Made by a program: the position numbers and the translations under genes
Origin: Euryarchaeota archaeon UBA89
GTDB taxonomy: Archaea; Thermoplasmatota; Poseidoniia; Poseidoniales; Thalassarchaeaceae
Direction: 5' to 3'
Assembly (NCBI GenBank): GCA_002495525.1
Contig: DAFS01000051.1
Coordinates: 13,360 to 23,750 of the forward strand
DNA: 10,391 nucleotides
In this document: positions 1 through 6,604 of the stretch, piece by piece
How positions within the stretch are numbered: position 1 is the first letter of the stretch
Layout of the letters: each line of letters begins with the position of its first letter
Notes under the pieces: model-generated
The model's input: only the letters and a program-made list of their open reading frames with translations
What the model was told of the DNA's origin: nothing
The model's database searches: none

Positions 1-38
1 AAAAAAAATTATTAAACGTAAAGAAAAAATTGAGAATG

Positions 39-50
39 GTGATATATCAC
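39..50. promoter_or_regulatory. perfect 12-bp palindrome GTGATATATCAC with TATA-like core, upstream of the aconitase-like gene
   Basis: The sequence at 39-50 equals its own reverse complement over all 12 bases and holds the AT core ATATAT. It ends 34 bases before the ATG at 85. Two readings fit. The core could be the archaeal TATA element, which would put the transcription start near 70-75 and leave a short leader that still contains the AGGGAG ribosome-binding sequence at 71-76. Alternatively it could be an operator for a dimeric regulator, with a TATA element further upstream in the A/T-rich stretch at about 8-18 (ATTATTAAA). The rest of 1-84 shows no gene. The palindrome is seen directly; the promoter role is inference. 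Confidence 0.35.
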
Positions 51-84
51 TGGACCATGGCAAGGTGTAGAGGGAGTTGAGTGG

Positions 85-2079
85 ATGGAGGATAAGTTAT
101 GGCCACCTTCGAAAATTTCTCTAAATCCAGATAAAAGAGTTCTATTCCTGACTAAAGATTTAGATCTAATCAGAAAACAATTATATGAGGGTTTAAATCT
201 TAAAATGAAGGATTTGAATATTGATGATTTATTAGATGACATAAATACAGATGTAATGACTCCTGCATGGGTCTGTTTTGACTATGACCCCTCAAAAATT
301 GCTGAAAATGCATATGCTGGACTTTTACATGATGGTCGACGTGTTTTTGATTCTCATGCTTTGAAAAATGGAAATTTTGAAGTTATTGTTTCAGGCCATA
401 GAAAGGGGACCGGTTCAAGTAGAGAAACTGCACCACAGTGTGAAAAATGGTCAGGAATAAGGATTGTTATTGCTGCATCTTTCGCTCCAATACATGAGAG
501 AAATAATATAAATTTGGGGCAATTAATGGGAGATCATTCTATGCTTCAGAGACTGCAAGGTGGAGAAAGTATTTACTTGAATGAATTTACAAATAAATAT
601 GATCCTGTCACTCAACTTATATTAGAAAATGGAGGAATCTTTCCCTTTGCAAAGAAACTTGCCTCAGGAAATATCGAACTGCCTGAAATTAATAGAAATC
701 CTCATCCGATGACAATGGTAGAAAAAATTATTTCTAAAAAACTAATTTCTAAGGATTCTTCTCAAGGATTCGTCAAACCAGGAGATGCTGTATTGGCGTC
801 TGTTGATGGAGGTTATTCTCATGAATTTACTACTGCGCAAGTTCATAAATTTTTAAAATCAGAATATGGAGAGGAATATCAAATTCCCAATCCTCCCAAA
901 TTTGCTGTATTTGAAGATCATTTATTGTATGCGACAGGAGTACCCCGATTTGGTAAATTTAAAGATAAGATTCAAACTTTAAGAGATATGCAGAATGATT
1001 TTCAAAAACATACTGGTGTTCGAGATTATTCGGCTATTAATGGAGTATCTCCAGGGATATGCCACCAAGTTGCGAGAGAAGAATTTATTGATGTTGGGGA
1101 TTTTATCCAGGCGACTGATAGCCATACTTGTATGGGAGGCGCCAGTAATGCATTGACTTATGGTGTTGGTTCTACGGAATATGCAAATTTAATTCATAAT
1201 CAATTTGCATTCGTAAAGGTTCCAGAAAGTATCAGATTTAATTTAAAGGGGAATCTTCATCCAGGATGCACTGCTAAAGATGTTATATTACACATCTTAT
1301 GGAAATATGCCGCGAAATCAGAAACTCTTGATAGAAGTATGGAATTTGGTGGGCCCGGTCTCTCGAGTTTATCGATGGATGAAAGAGCTACTCTGTGTAA
1401 TATGGCCACTGAATGTAGTGCAAAGACTGGGATATGTGATCCGGATGATTTGACAGTGGAATGGTTAATGAACAGAAGAAATGGGGTGAAAAAAGAGGAA
1501 ATCATTGAGGCCTTTGTTATAGCCGATAAGGGGGCATTTTACCATGGAGGAGTCCATACAATAGACTTAGATGAGATTAAACCGATGGTAGCACATCCTG
1601 GAGATCCTGACAAAGGAATACCTTCTGACCCAACAAATGGCGCCTATATCGACGAGTTGGGTATTGTGAATATCGATATAGCATATGCTGGCTCATGTAC
1701 TGCAGGGAAAGATGACGATTTCGCATATTATGCAGAGGTGACAAAGGCGGCTTTGGACGCTGGATTAAAAATAGCAGAAGGAGTAGATTGTTATATCCAG
1801 TTTGGATCAAAAACAGTCAAAGAATTATCAGAAAAAAATGGATGGACTAAGATGTTTGAAGAAGCGGGTGTAAAATTAATTGATCCGGGTTGTGGAGCAT
1901 GTATAGGGGCGGGGCCGGGAGTAAGTGATAATAATGAGCAGATTTCAATTTCGGCAATAAATAGAAATTTCCAAGGTAGGTCGGGCCCTGGAAAACTCTA
2001 CTTGGCAAGTCCTCTCACTGTAATGGCTAGCGCATTTACAGGGCACATTACTGCGTGGAGTCCGGACCTTTTTTCTTAG
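85..2079 (+). CDS. aconitase/3-isopropylmalate dehydratase superfamily hydro-lyase, swivel domain N-terminal
   Basis: This 664-residue 4Fe-4S hydro-lyase would move a hydroxyl group within a tricarboxylate or isopropylmalate-type substrate in the cytoplasm. Residues about 45-200 form a LeuD-like swivel domain: DINTD at 52-56 matches the family's N-x-D-T-D element, and GSSRE at 110-114 is the substrate-binding Ser/Arg loop. Residues about 205-664 are a LeuC-like catalytic part with TDSHTC at 344-349, cluster ligands Cys538 (AGSCTAG) and Cys603/Cys606 (PGCGAC), and NRNFQGRSGPG at 626-636. The order is swivel first, as in bacterial AcnB and opposite to AcnA. At 664 residues it lacks AcnB's HEAT domain. 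The loop after DINTD (TPAWVCFDYD) is not a typical LeuD YLRxx loop, so citrate, homocitrate, isopropylmalate or another substrate all remain possible. ATG 85 is the first ATG in a frame opened by a stop at 40-42, and it has AGGGAG 8 bases upstream. A T6 tract at 2069-2074, just before the TAG stop, could help termination. All catalytic residues appear intact. Confidence 0.88.
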   Translation: MEDKLWPPSKISLNPDKRVLFLTKDLDLIRKQLYEGLNLKMKDLNIDDLLDDINTDVMTPAWVCFDYDPSKIAENAYAGLLHDGRRVFDSHALKNGNFEVIVSGHRKGTGSSRETAPQCEKWSGIRIVIAASFAPIHERNNINLGQLMGDHSMLQRLQGGESIYLNEFTNKYDPVTQLILENGGIFPFAKKLASGNIELPEINRNPHPMTMVEKIISKKLISKDSSQGFVKPGDAVLASVDGGYSHEFTTAQVHKFLKSEYGEEYQIPNPPKFAVFEDHLLYATGVPRFGKFKDKIQTLRDMQNDFQKHTGVRDYSAINGVSPGICHQVAREEFIDVGDFIQATDSHTCMGGASNALTYGVGSTEYANLIHNQFAFVKVPESIRFNLKGNLHPGCTAKDVILHILWKYAAKSETLDRSMEFGGPGLSSLSMDERATLCNMATECSAKTGICDPDDLTVEWLMNRRNGVKKEEIIEAFVIADKGAFYHGGVHTIDLDEIKPMVAHPGDPDKGIPSDPTNGAYIDELGIVNIDIAYAGSCTAGKDDDFAYYAEVTKAALDAGLKIAEGVDCYIQFGSKTVKELSEKNGWTKMFEEAGVKLIDPGCGACIGAGPGVSDNNEQISISAINRNFQGRSGPGKLYLASPLTVMASAFTGHITAWSPDLFS

Positions 2080-2413
2080 AAAGACTCCAAACACCCCAAA
2101 TTGCAGCCATGAACCATGCTATTTCTAGAATTAAAAATGCCCATTCATCAATAAAATAAGCACGGACTGCTAATAATCCTGAACCTAATGCCATCAATCC
2201 CAGATATGGCGCGGCCTTACTATGGAGAATATCACGAGTCTCTAAAAAAAACGCTGTTAAGATTAATATCATTCCTAGATAGGCGATTAATTCGCTTTCA
2301 GCAATAGTGACAATGGTGTCAATCATGTCCATTCTAAAATCATTGAAAATATAGTCTTTCTTCATTTCAACAAGCGCATGTTTCAATAGCCTAAGGAGTT
2401 CCCATCCATTCAT
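2048..2413 (-). CDS. small three-helix membrane protein, CBU_0592-like
   Basis: From the chosen ATG at 2413 this reads 121 residues and ends in TAA. The last 92 or so residues hold three hydrophobic helices: one around YLGMILILTAFFLE, one around YLGLMALGSGLLAV, and one around FLILEIAWFMAAIWGVW. A short AYFIDEW turn precedes the third helix, and a lysine-rich tail follows. The pattern resembles the small CBU_0592-type membrane family, whose members are about 80-90 residues with an A-Y/W turn before an N-I-x-W helix. That match is from memory and the family has no firm function. The start is uncertain: Met codons at 2413, 2365, 2332 and 2326 are all possible and none has a clear Shine-Dalgarno sequence. 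Frame further upstream (to 2542) is antisense to top6B and does not look coding. The gene converges on the aconitase-like gene, overlapping it by 32 bases, and is divergent from top6B. Confidence 0.62.
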   Translation of the reverse strand: MNGWELLRLLKHALVEMKKDYIFNDFRMDMIDTIVTIAESELIAYLGMILILTAFFLETRDILHSKAAPYLGLMALGSGLLAVRAYFIDEWAFLILEIAWFMAAIWGVWSLSKKKGPDSTQ

Positions 2414-2455
2414 CACAAGTTGGCCCCAGGTCATTAGGACATGGGAGGACCAAGT

Positions 2456-2460
2456 GGAGG
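2456..2460 (+). promoter_or_regulatory. Shine-Dalgarno sequence deciding the top6B start
   Basis: GGAGG (within GTGGAGGG) lies 7 bases before ATG 2468, the standard spacing. The frame also has an ATG at 2441, which would add nine Gly-rich residues, but nothing resembling a ribosome-binding site precedes it. A second GGGAGG at 2443-2448 lies after ATG 2441, too far from 2468 to be the main site. The family's conserved N-terminus (KQKxIxVxEFFEKN) begins about ten residues after 2468, so the shorter start gives a normal length. Confidence 0.65.
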
Positions 2461-2467
2461 GAACACA

Positions 2468-4534
2468 ATGGTGGATGCAAGAGATATATCCGGAAAACAA
2501 AAACAAATTGCTGTAAGTGAGTTCTTTGAGAAGAATAAACACTTTCTAGGATTTGATTCCCTTCAAAGATCTTTGATTACTGCTGTTAAAGAAGCTGTTG
2601 ATAACTCGCTAGATGCTTGTGAAGAAGCGCGAATTCTACCAAATATTGTAGTTGAAATTAATAGATTAAAGGGTGAAGATATAGAATTGATATCACAAGA
2701 CAATGGTCCTGGAATCCCAAGAGATGCTATCGAAAATGTATTTGGTAAATTTCTATTAGGCTCGAGATTTCATGCGATTCGTCAAACTAGAGGGCAGCAA
2801 GGTATTGGAATTACAGGAGTTGTAATGTACGCACAACTAACTACGGGCGCTAAAACTCGTGTAATTTCAAAAATCGCTAATGATTCGTCTGCTGTATTTG
2901 TAGAGTTAGGGCTAGATACTAGAAAGAATAAAGCGATTAAATCGAAGGAAAGAAGAGAAATTTGGATTGATGACAGCACTGGAGAAGAAGTGAAACATGG
3001 ATTAAAAATATCAACAATTATGAAAGCTAAATATCAACGTGGTAAGCAATCGGTATATCAATATCTTAGAATGACATCGATTGTAAATCCACATGCAACA
3101 ATTAGCCTAATTGTTAGAGGAAGAGATGGAGAAATAATAGAACAGGGAGAATGGATTAGAACTAGTGAAAGATTGCCAAGAGTAGTAGAAGAAATTAAAC
3201 CTCATCCACATGGAATACAATTAGGAACACTGCAAAGAATGTTGAGGGAATCAGAGCAAAGGAAAATGACCTCTTTCCTTAGGCATAATTTTTCAGGAGT
3301 TAGTGTTAGAGCAGCAAAAGAAGTTCTATCTACTTCCGATATAGAAGACGATAGAATGCCAAAAAGAATTAATTCAGAAGATGCCAAGAAATTAATAATA
3401 TCTTTTCAGAAGGTTAAGTTACTTCCTCCGCCCACTGATTGCTTATCTCCAATAGATGATTTGTTGATTAAAAAGGGACTTTCGAAAGCAATTGATTCAA
3501 GATTCGCATCTACGGTGACGAGACTCCCTACAGTCAGTCAGGGTAATCCATTTCAGATAGAAGTGGGACTTGTTTTCGGAGGAGATCTTTCTGCAGATGG
3601 TCCCATAGAAGTATTACGGTTTGCAAATAGAGTTCCTCTAATGTACCAACAAGGAGGTTGTGCATTAACGAAGGCCATAGAGTCTATTGATTGGAAGAGA
3701 TACGGTTTGGACCATCCAGGAGGAAAGGGGTTACCCAAGGGAGCTGCTGCAGTACTGATTCATCTCGCCTCCACCAATGTTCAATTTACTAGTGAAGCAA
3801 AAGAAGCTGTGGCCGATAACGAAGAGGTTTTTGATGAAATCAGAAAAGGTCTTTTAGAAGTTGGAAGAGGTTTAAAGAATCATCTTAAAAAGAAAGACCA
3901 ACGAAAAAAGGCAAAGGAAAAATTCGAATTAGTTAATGTAATTCTTCCTGAGATTGCAAAGAAAACATCGAAAATATTAGGAAGAGAGGAGCCTGATTTG
4001 GCGCCAGTAATAACACAAATAATGAATGCAGTATTTTGTGAAGAAGAGTTGGGGTGGGATAAAGAAAGAAAACTTGCGACATGTTCAATTAAAATTTTCA
4101 ATTATACTGCAAGGGCTCGTGCATATACAATTCTTCTAAAATGGCCTGAGAATGAAAATATTTCTATGGTTGAAAATTCGAATGGAGGGAGAAAAGAAGC
4201 TAGGGGAATATGGGCTTGGCGACTTGATACTCTGAATCCAGGTACTTCAACAACAATTAGTATATCACTTTCAGGACTTAGTAAGGGAGATTGGACAGAT
4301 ACAGATGTTTTCTTCAGAGGGAATGGAGATATCATTGGCGCTACCAAGATTGATGAGAAAATACTAGAAGAAATACGAAAAAGCGAGGCTTTGACCGCTA
4401 TTAGAAATGAAATTTCTGACTCTGATTTACAAGAAGTTAATCAGATTGTATCAGGTAGTGATTGGGTGGAAGAAGAAAAAAATAATTCAGATGCGATAAA
4501 TATTTTCGCTGATTTTGAGGAGGGTTCTGAATGA
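2468..4534 (+). CDS. top6B: DNA topoisomerase VI subunit B (ATPase)
   Basis: This 688-residue ATPase subunit of the type IIB topoisomerase dimerises on ATP binding and drives duplex passage through the break made by subunit A. The GHKL/Bergerat fold is clear: N box Glu42, Asn46 and Asp49 in EAVDNSLDA, DNGPG at 78-82, and GQQGIG at 109-114. An H2TH region follows at about 245-300. The transducer domain spans about 300-480 and contains NRVPL near 387-391 and the expected switch-loop lysine at about 445 (SEAKEAV). Residues about 535-628 (FNYTARARAY through DVFFRGNGD) look like the C-terminal Ig-type domain found in longer archaeal subunits such as those of Methanosarcina. An acidic tail of roughly 50 residues ends the protein. 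It is longer than the roughly 530-residue Sulfolobus protein because of this C-terminal region. It is the first gene of an operon, and its TGA overlaps the ATG of top6A. Confidence 0.97.
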   Translation: MVDARDISGKQKQIAVSEFFEKNKHFLGFDSLQRSLITAVKEAVDNSLDACEEARILPNIVVEINRLKGEDIELISQDNGPGIPRDAIENVFGKFLLGSRFHAIRQTRGQQGIGITGVVMYAQLTTGAKTRVISKIANDSSAVFVELGLDTRKNKAIKSKERREIWIDDSTGEEVKHGLKISTIMKAKYQRGKQSVYQYLRMTSIVNPHATISLIVRGRDGEIIEQGEWIRTSERLPRVVEEIKPHPHGIQLGTLQRMLRESEQRKMTSFLRHNFSGVSVRAAKEVLSTSDIEDDRMPKRINSEDAKKLIISFQKVKLLPPPTDCLSPIDDLLIKKGLSKAIDSRFASTVTRLPTVSQGNPFQIEVGLVFGGDLSADGPIEVLRFANRVPLMYQQGGCALTKAIESIDWKRYGLDHPGGKGLPKGAAAVLIHLASTNVQFTSEAKEAVADNEEVFDEIRKGLLEVGRGLKNHLKKKDQRKKAKEKFELVNVILPEIAKKTSKILGREEPDLAPVITQIMNAVFCEEELGWDKERKLATCSIKIFNYTARARAYTILLKWPENENISMVENSNGGRKEARGIWAWRLDTLNPGTSTTISISLSGLSKGDWTDTDVFFRGNGDIIGATKIDEKILEEIRKSEALTAIRNEISDSDLQEVNQIVSGSDWVEEEKNNSDAINIFADFEEGSE

Positions 4535-5640
4535 GTAATGTCGGACAAAGAAAAACAAAAGAAGAGGTAAAAGATGCACTGAAAGATATTGCTTCAGAAA
4601 TGCATAATAAAATGGAAAAAGGAGTTCCTCCGTCCATGACACTGCCAGTTAGGTCTAAAACAAATATTGGATTTGATAATAAATTAGGCGTTTACAAATA
4701 TGGTAAAAAAAAGAGTACTAGAGATGCCACAAGTCTTGGCTCAGCAAGGCAACTTTTACGTTCATTACATGTGACTGAGTTTATCGAGCAAATGATAGAT
4801 TCAGGCAAATCATCTACTCTCAGAGAAATGTATTACATTAGCGAAGCGTGGGGGCATGGTAAATTCGGTTCACAAAATGAAAGTAATAATTTGGCTGAAG
4901 ATTTAGAAATTGTAACTAAATGTCTCCGAGAGGATTTTAAGTTGCGCCCCGAAGAAGATGGAGCAAGAATAATCGGTAATGTTACTTTTGAGGAAAGGAA
5001 TCGGAAAGGCGATTGGATGAGGATAAATTGTAGAGATGATGTTGGAGATTCTGGTTATGGTGTACCATATAATGTAGAATCAGAAAAATTAACTTTAGTT
5101 GAAGAAGATGTAGATTTCATAATGGCAATAGAAACCGGTGGTATGTTTGATAGACTTGTAGAAAATGGTTTTGATGAAGAAGCAAGATGTGCCTTGATAC
5201 ATCTTAAGGGGCAACCAGCAAGATCGACAAGAAGAATCATGAAAAGAATGAGTCAGGAGTGGAATAAACCAATTATTGTCTTCGCTGACTGTGACCCTTG
5301 GTCTTTCAGGATATATGCCAGCATAGCTTATGGAGCAATTAAAACTGCTCATATCTCTGAATATTTGGCAACTAAAGGTGCTCAGTATTTAGGAATCACA
5401 GCAGACGATATTTTGGCTTATGATTTACCAAGTGATGAACTTACTAAACAAGACCTTAGCGCATTAGATTCAGAGTTAACGGACCCTCGCTTCAATACTG
5501 GATATTGGAGAGATCAAATTAATCTGATGAAAGAAATTGGAAAGAAGGCTGAGCAACAATCTCTTGCCAAATATGGTCTTGATTTCGTTACTGATACGTA
5601 TCTTCCTGAGAAACTGGCAGATATTGGTTTAGGTTATTGA
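4531..5640 (+). CDS. top6A: DNA topoisomerase VI subunit A (DNA-cleaving, Spo11-like)
   Basis: This 369-residue catalytic subunit cleaves both DNA strands and forms a transient 5'-phosphotyrosyl link. The winged-helix (CAP-like) domain carries LREMYYISE, with Tyr101/Tyr102; by comparison with Spo11 the second tyrosine is expected to be catalytic. The Toprim domain follows, with metal-binding Glu201 (AIETGGMF) and Asp253/Asp255 (FADCDPW). The conserved YGAIKTAHISEYLA and GITADDI segments sit after it. Length is normal for archaeal subunit A. Translation is coupled to top6B through the ATGA overlap, and a strong GGAGGG at 4519-4524 gives a 6-base spacer to the ATG. All catalytic residues are present, so the enzyme should be active as an A2B2 complex. 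It is the archaeal homologue of the eukaryotic meiotic protein Spo11. Confidence 0.97.
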   Translation: MSNVGQRKTKEEVKDALKDIASEMHNKMEKGVPPSMTLPVRSKTNIGFDNKLGVYKYGKKKSTRDATSLGSARQLLRSLHVTEFIEQMIDSGKSSTLREMYYISEAWGHGKFGSQNESNNLAEDLEIVTKCLREDFKLRPEEDGARIIGNVTFEERNRKGDWMRINCRDDVGDSGYGVPYNVESEKLTLVEEDVDFIMAIETGGMFDRLVENGFDEEARCALIHLKGQPARSTRRIMKRMSQEWNKPIIVFADCDPWSFRIYASIAYGAIKTAHISEYLATKGAQYLGITADDILAYDLPSDELTKQDLSALDSELTDPRFNTGYWRDQINLMKEIGKKAEQQSLAKYGLDFVTDTYLPEKLADIGLGY

Positions 5641-5678
5641 TTGCCAAATCTGAAATGTAGGCCCCACTGTCTAAGGCC

Positions 5679-6521
5679 ATGAAGAGTGGCGCCAAACTGT
5701 GGATTAAGCGCCTCAGTGGCCTTTCAATAATATTGATTTTAGTTTTTATTGGAACTTATGGTGAGTCTACAGATAAAATTGTTCAAATAATGAATGTGGA
5801 AGAAAATAACTTACTAGAACTAGAAAGTGGCGAGGAGGACGCTATACAGTTAGAAAAAATTCGTTTCTATACAGTTGTTACATTAGAAGGTAATGAAATA
5901 AAGGAATATGAAGTTAAATTAATCGATCAAGATGGGCAAGAAATCAGTGGTTATGAGCCTAGTTCGATAGAAAAAATGAATAAAAGACCAGATTCAAGCG
6001 GGAAATTAGTATTTATTCCTGTTATTATTTTTGAAGTTCCTAGTGATGGAGAATATGTATTTCATAATCAAGGGAATAATTCATTATGGGTCCTAGACGA
6101 TATAGAAATACAATCTAGTTTAATTTCCGATCAAATAATACTGGTTTCAATGTTTAGTTGTTGTTTGGGATTTCCACTAGGAATTATAGCATTAATTGGG
6201 TGGTTAGTAGTTTGGCGAACAAAAAATAAGTCGCCACAAAAGTTGATAATCAACGAGCAGATAATGACTACTGATCAATTGTTTAAGCAATACAATGCAA
6301 AATCAGAAAAATCTATGATTGAAAACGATGAGGTGCCTGCTCCATTTAGAGATATAGAAAAGGTAACGGTAACTATCAATGAATTATCACTTGATGATGA
6401 TGACCCAGATATAACTAAAGAAAAAGTCAGACAATTTCTTGAAGAACATGTGGGTTCTGAAGAAAATGATGATGACAAAGAAAGTGATGGAAATTGGAAA
6501 AATTGGGATGATGGAGAGTGA
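5679..6521 (+). CDS. membrane protein with two TM segments and acidic cytoplasmic tail, function unknown
   Basis: I do not recognise this 280-residue protein. A basic N-terminus (KxxxKLWIKR) leads into a hydrophobic segment at about 12-27, which acts as a signal anchor or uncleaved signal. Residues about 28-150 form an acidic, beta-rich outer domain (VTLEGNEIKEYEVKL, SGKLVFIPVIIFEVP, GEYVFHNQGNN). That pattern recalls small sandwich domains that sense or bind ligands. A second membrane segment at about 152-179 (IILVSMFSCCLGFPLGIIAL) is followed by the basic stop RTKNKSPQK. The last 100 or so residues are a tail very rich in Asp/Glu (LSLDDDDPD, EENDDDKESD). ATG 5679 is the first start after a stop at 5658-5660. 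It has no convincing ribosome-binding site, so it may be leaderless or read through from top6A, 38 bases upstream. Codon use looks like its neighbours. Confidence 0.75.
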   Translation: MKSGAKLWIKRLSGLSIILILVFIGTYGESTDKIVQIMNVEENNLLELESGEEDAIQLEKIRFYTVVTLEGNEIKEYEVKLIDQDGQEISGYEPSSIEKMNKRPDSSGKLVFIPVIIFEVPSDGEYVFHNQGNNSLWVLDDIEIQSSLISDQIILVSMFSCCLGFPLGIIALIGWLVVWRTKNKSPQKLIINEQIMTTDQLFKQYNAKSEKSMIENDEVPAPFRDIEKVTVTINELSLDDDDPDITKEKVRQFLEEHVGSEENDDDKESDGNWKNWDDGE

Positions 6522-6560
6522 TGCGAGCGCTTCTAATAATCATAAAATCATTAAATGGGT

Positions 6561-6569
6561 TTTTAGATA
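6561..6569 (+). promoter_or_regulatory. possible TATA element (TTTTAGATA) for the winged-helix regulator gene
   Basis: TTTTAGATA is the best A/T-rich candidate in the 83-base gap between 6521 and 6605. A start 25-30 bases downstream would fall near 6590-6600, just ahead of ATG 6605, giving an almost leaderless transcript. That fits the absence of a good Shine-Dalgarno sequence there. The same T5 tract (6560-6564) could instead act as an oligo-T terminator for the upstream membrane-protein gene. The assignment is inference from spacing only. The rest of the gap holds no gene that I can see. Confidence 0.3.
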
Positions 6570-6581
6570 CCCCCTAACTAC

Positions 6582-6596
6582 CCAACTTCAAGTTGG
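6582..6596. promoter_or_regulatory. perfect inverted repeat CCAACTT-C-AAGTTGG, candidate operator
   Basis: The two 7-base arms are exact reverse complements around a single C. After two mismatched bases on each side the symmetry resumes for three more base pairs (ACT at 6577-6579 and AGT at 6599-6601). The element ends 8 bases before ATG 6605 of a winged-helix regulator and falls where transcription should start. That is where a dimeric repressor would block its own promoter. The symmetry is seen directly; binding by the adjacent regulator is inference. A weak RNA hairpin is an alternative, but the one-base centre cannot form a loop without opening pairs. Confidence 0.5.
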
Positions 6597-6604
6597 TAAG
6601 TGGT

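Noticed and set aside
1257..1810. Minus-strand open frames within the aconitase-like gene
   Set aside because: They overlap conserved catalytic coding sequence in another frame and resemble no protein.
2441..2467. Longer top6B start at ATG 2441
   Set aside because: There is no ribosome-binding site before it, while ATG 2468 has GGAGG at 7 bases and matches the family N-terminus.
2482..2489. GATATATC inside top6B, considered as a TATA element for the divergent membrane-protein gene
   Set aside because: It is within codons of the conserved N-terminus, and the distance to an uncertain start gives no real support.
2414..2542. Upstream extension of the small minus-strand gene (43 further residues)
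   Set aside because: It lies antisense to the top6B start and Shine-Dalgarno sequence, reads as Cys/His/Ser-rich low-quality protein, and the membrane domain does not need it.
5095..5352. Minus-strand open frames opposite the Toprim region of top6A
   Set aside because: They are shadows of a highly conserved coding region and have no start signals.
5661..5680. GGCC direct repeats just before the 5679 start, considered as a regulatory site
   Set aside because: Two four-base matches this close are expected by chance, and no symmetry or promoter spacing supports them.
6593..6604. TTG start four codons before ATG 6605
   Set aside because: It is a weak start codon lying inside the inverted repeat with no ribosome-binding site, and it adds only four residues.
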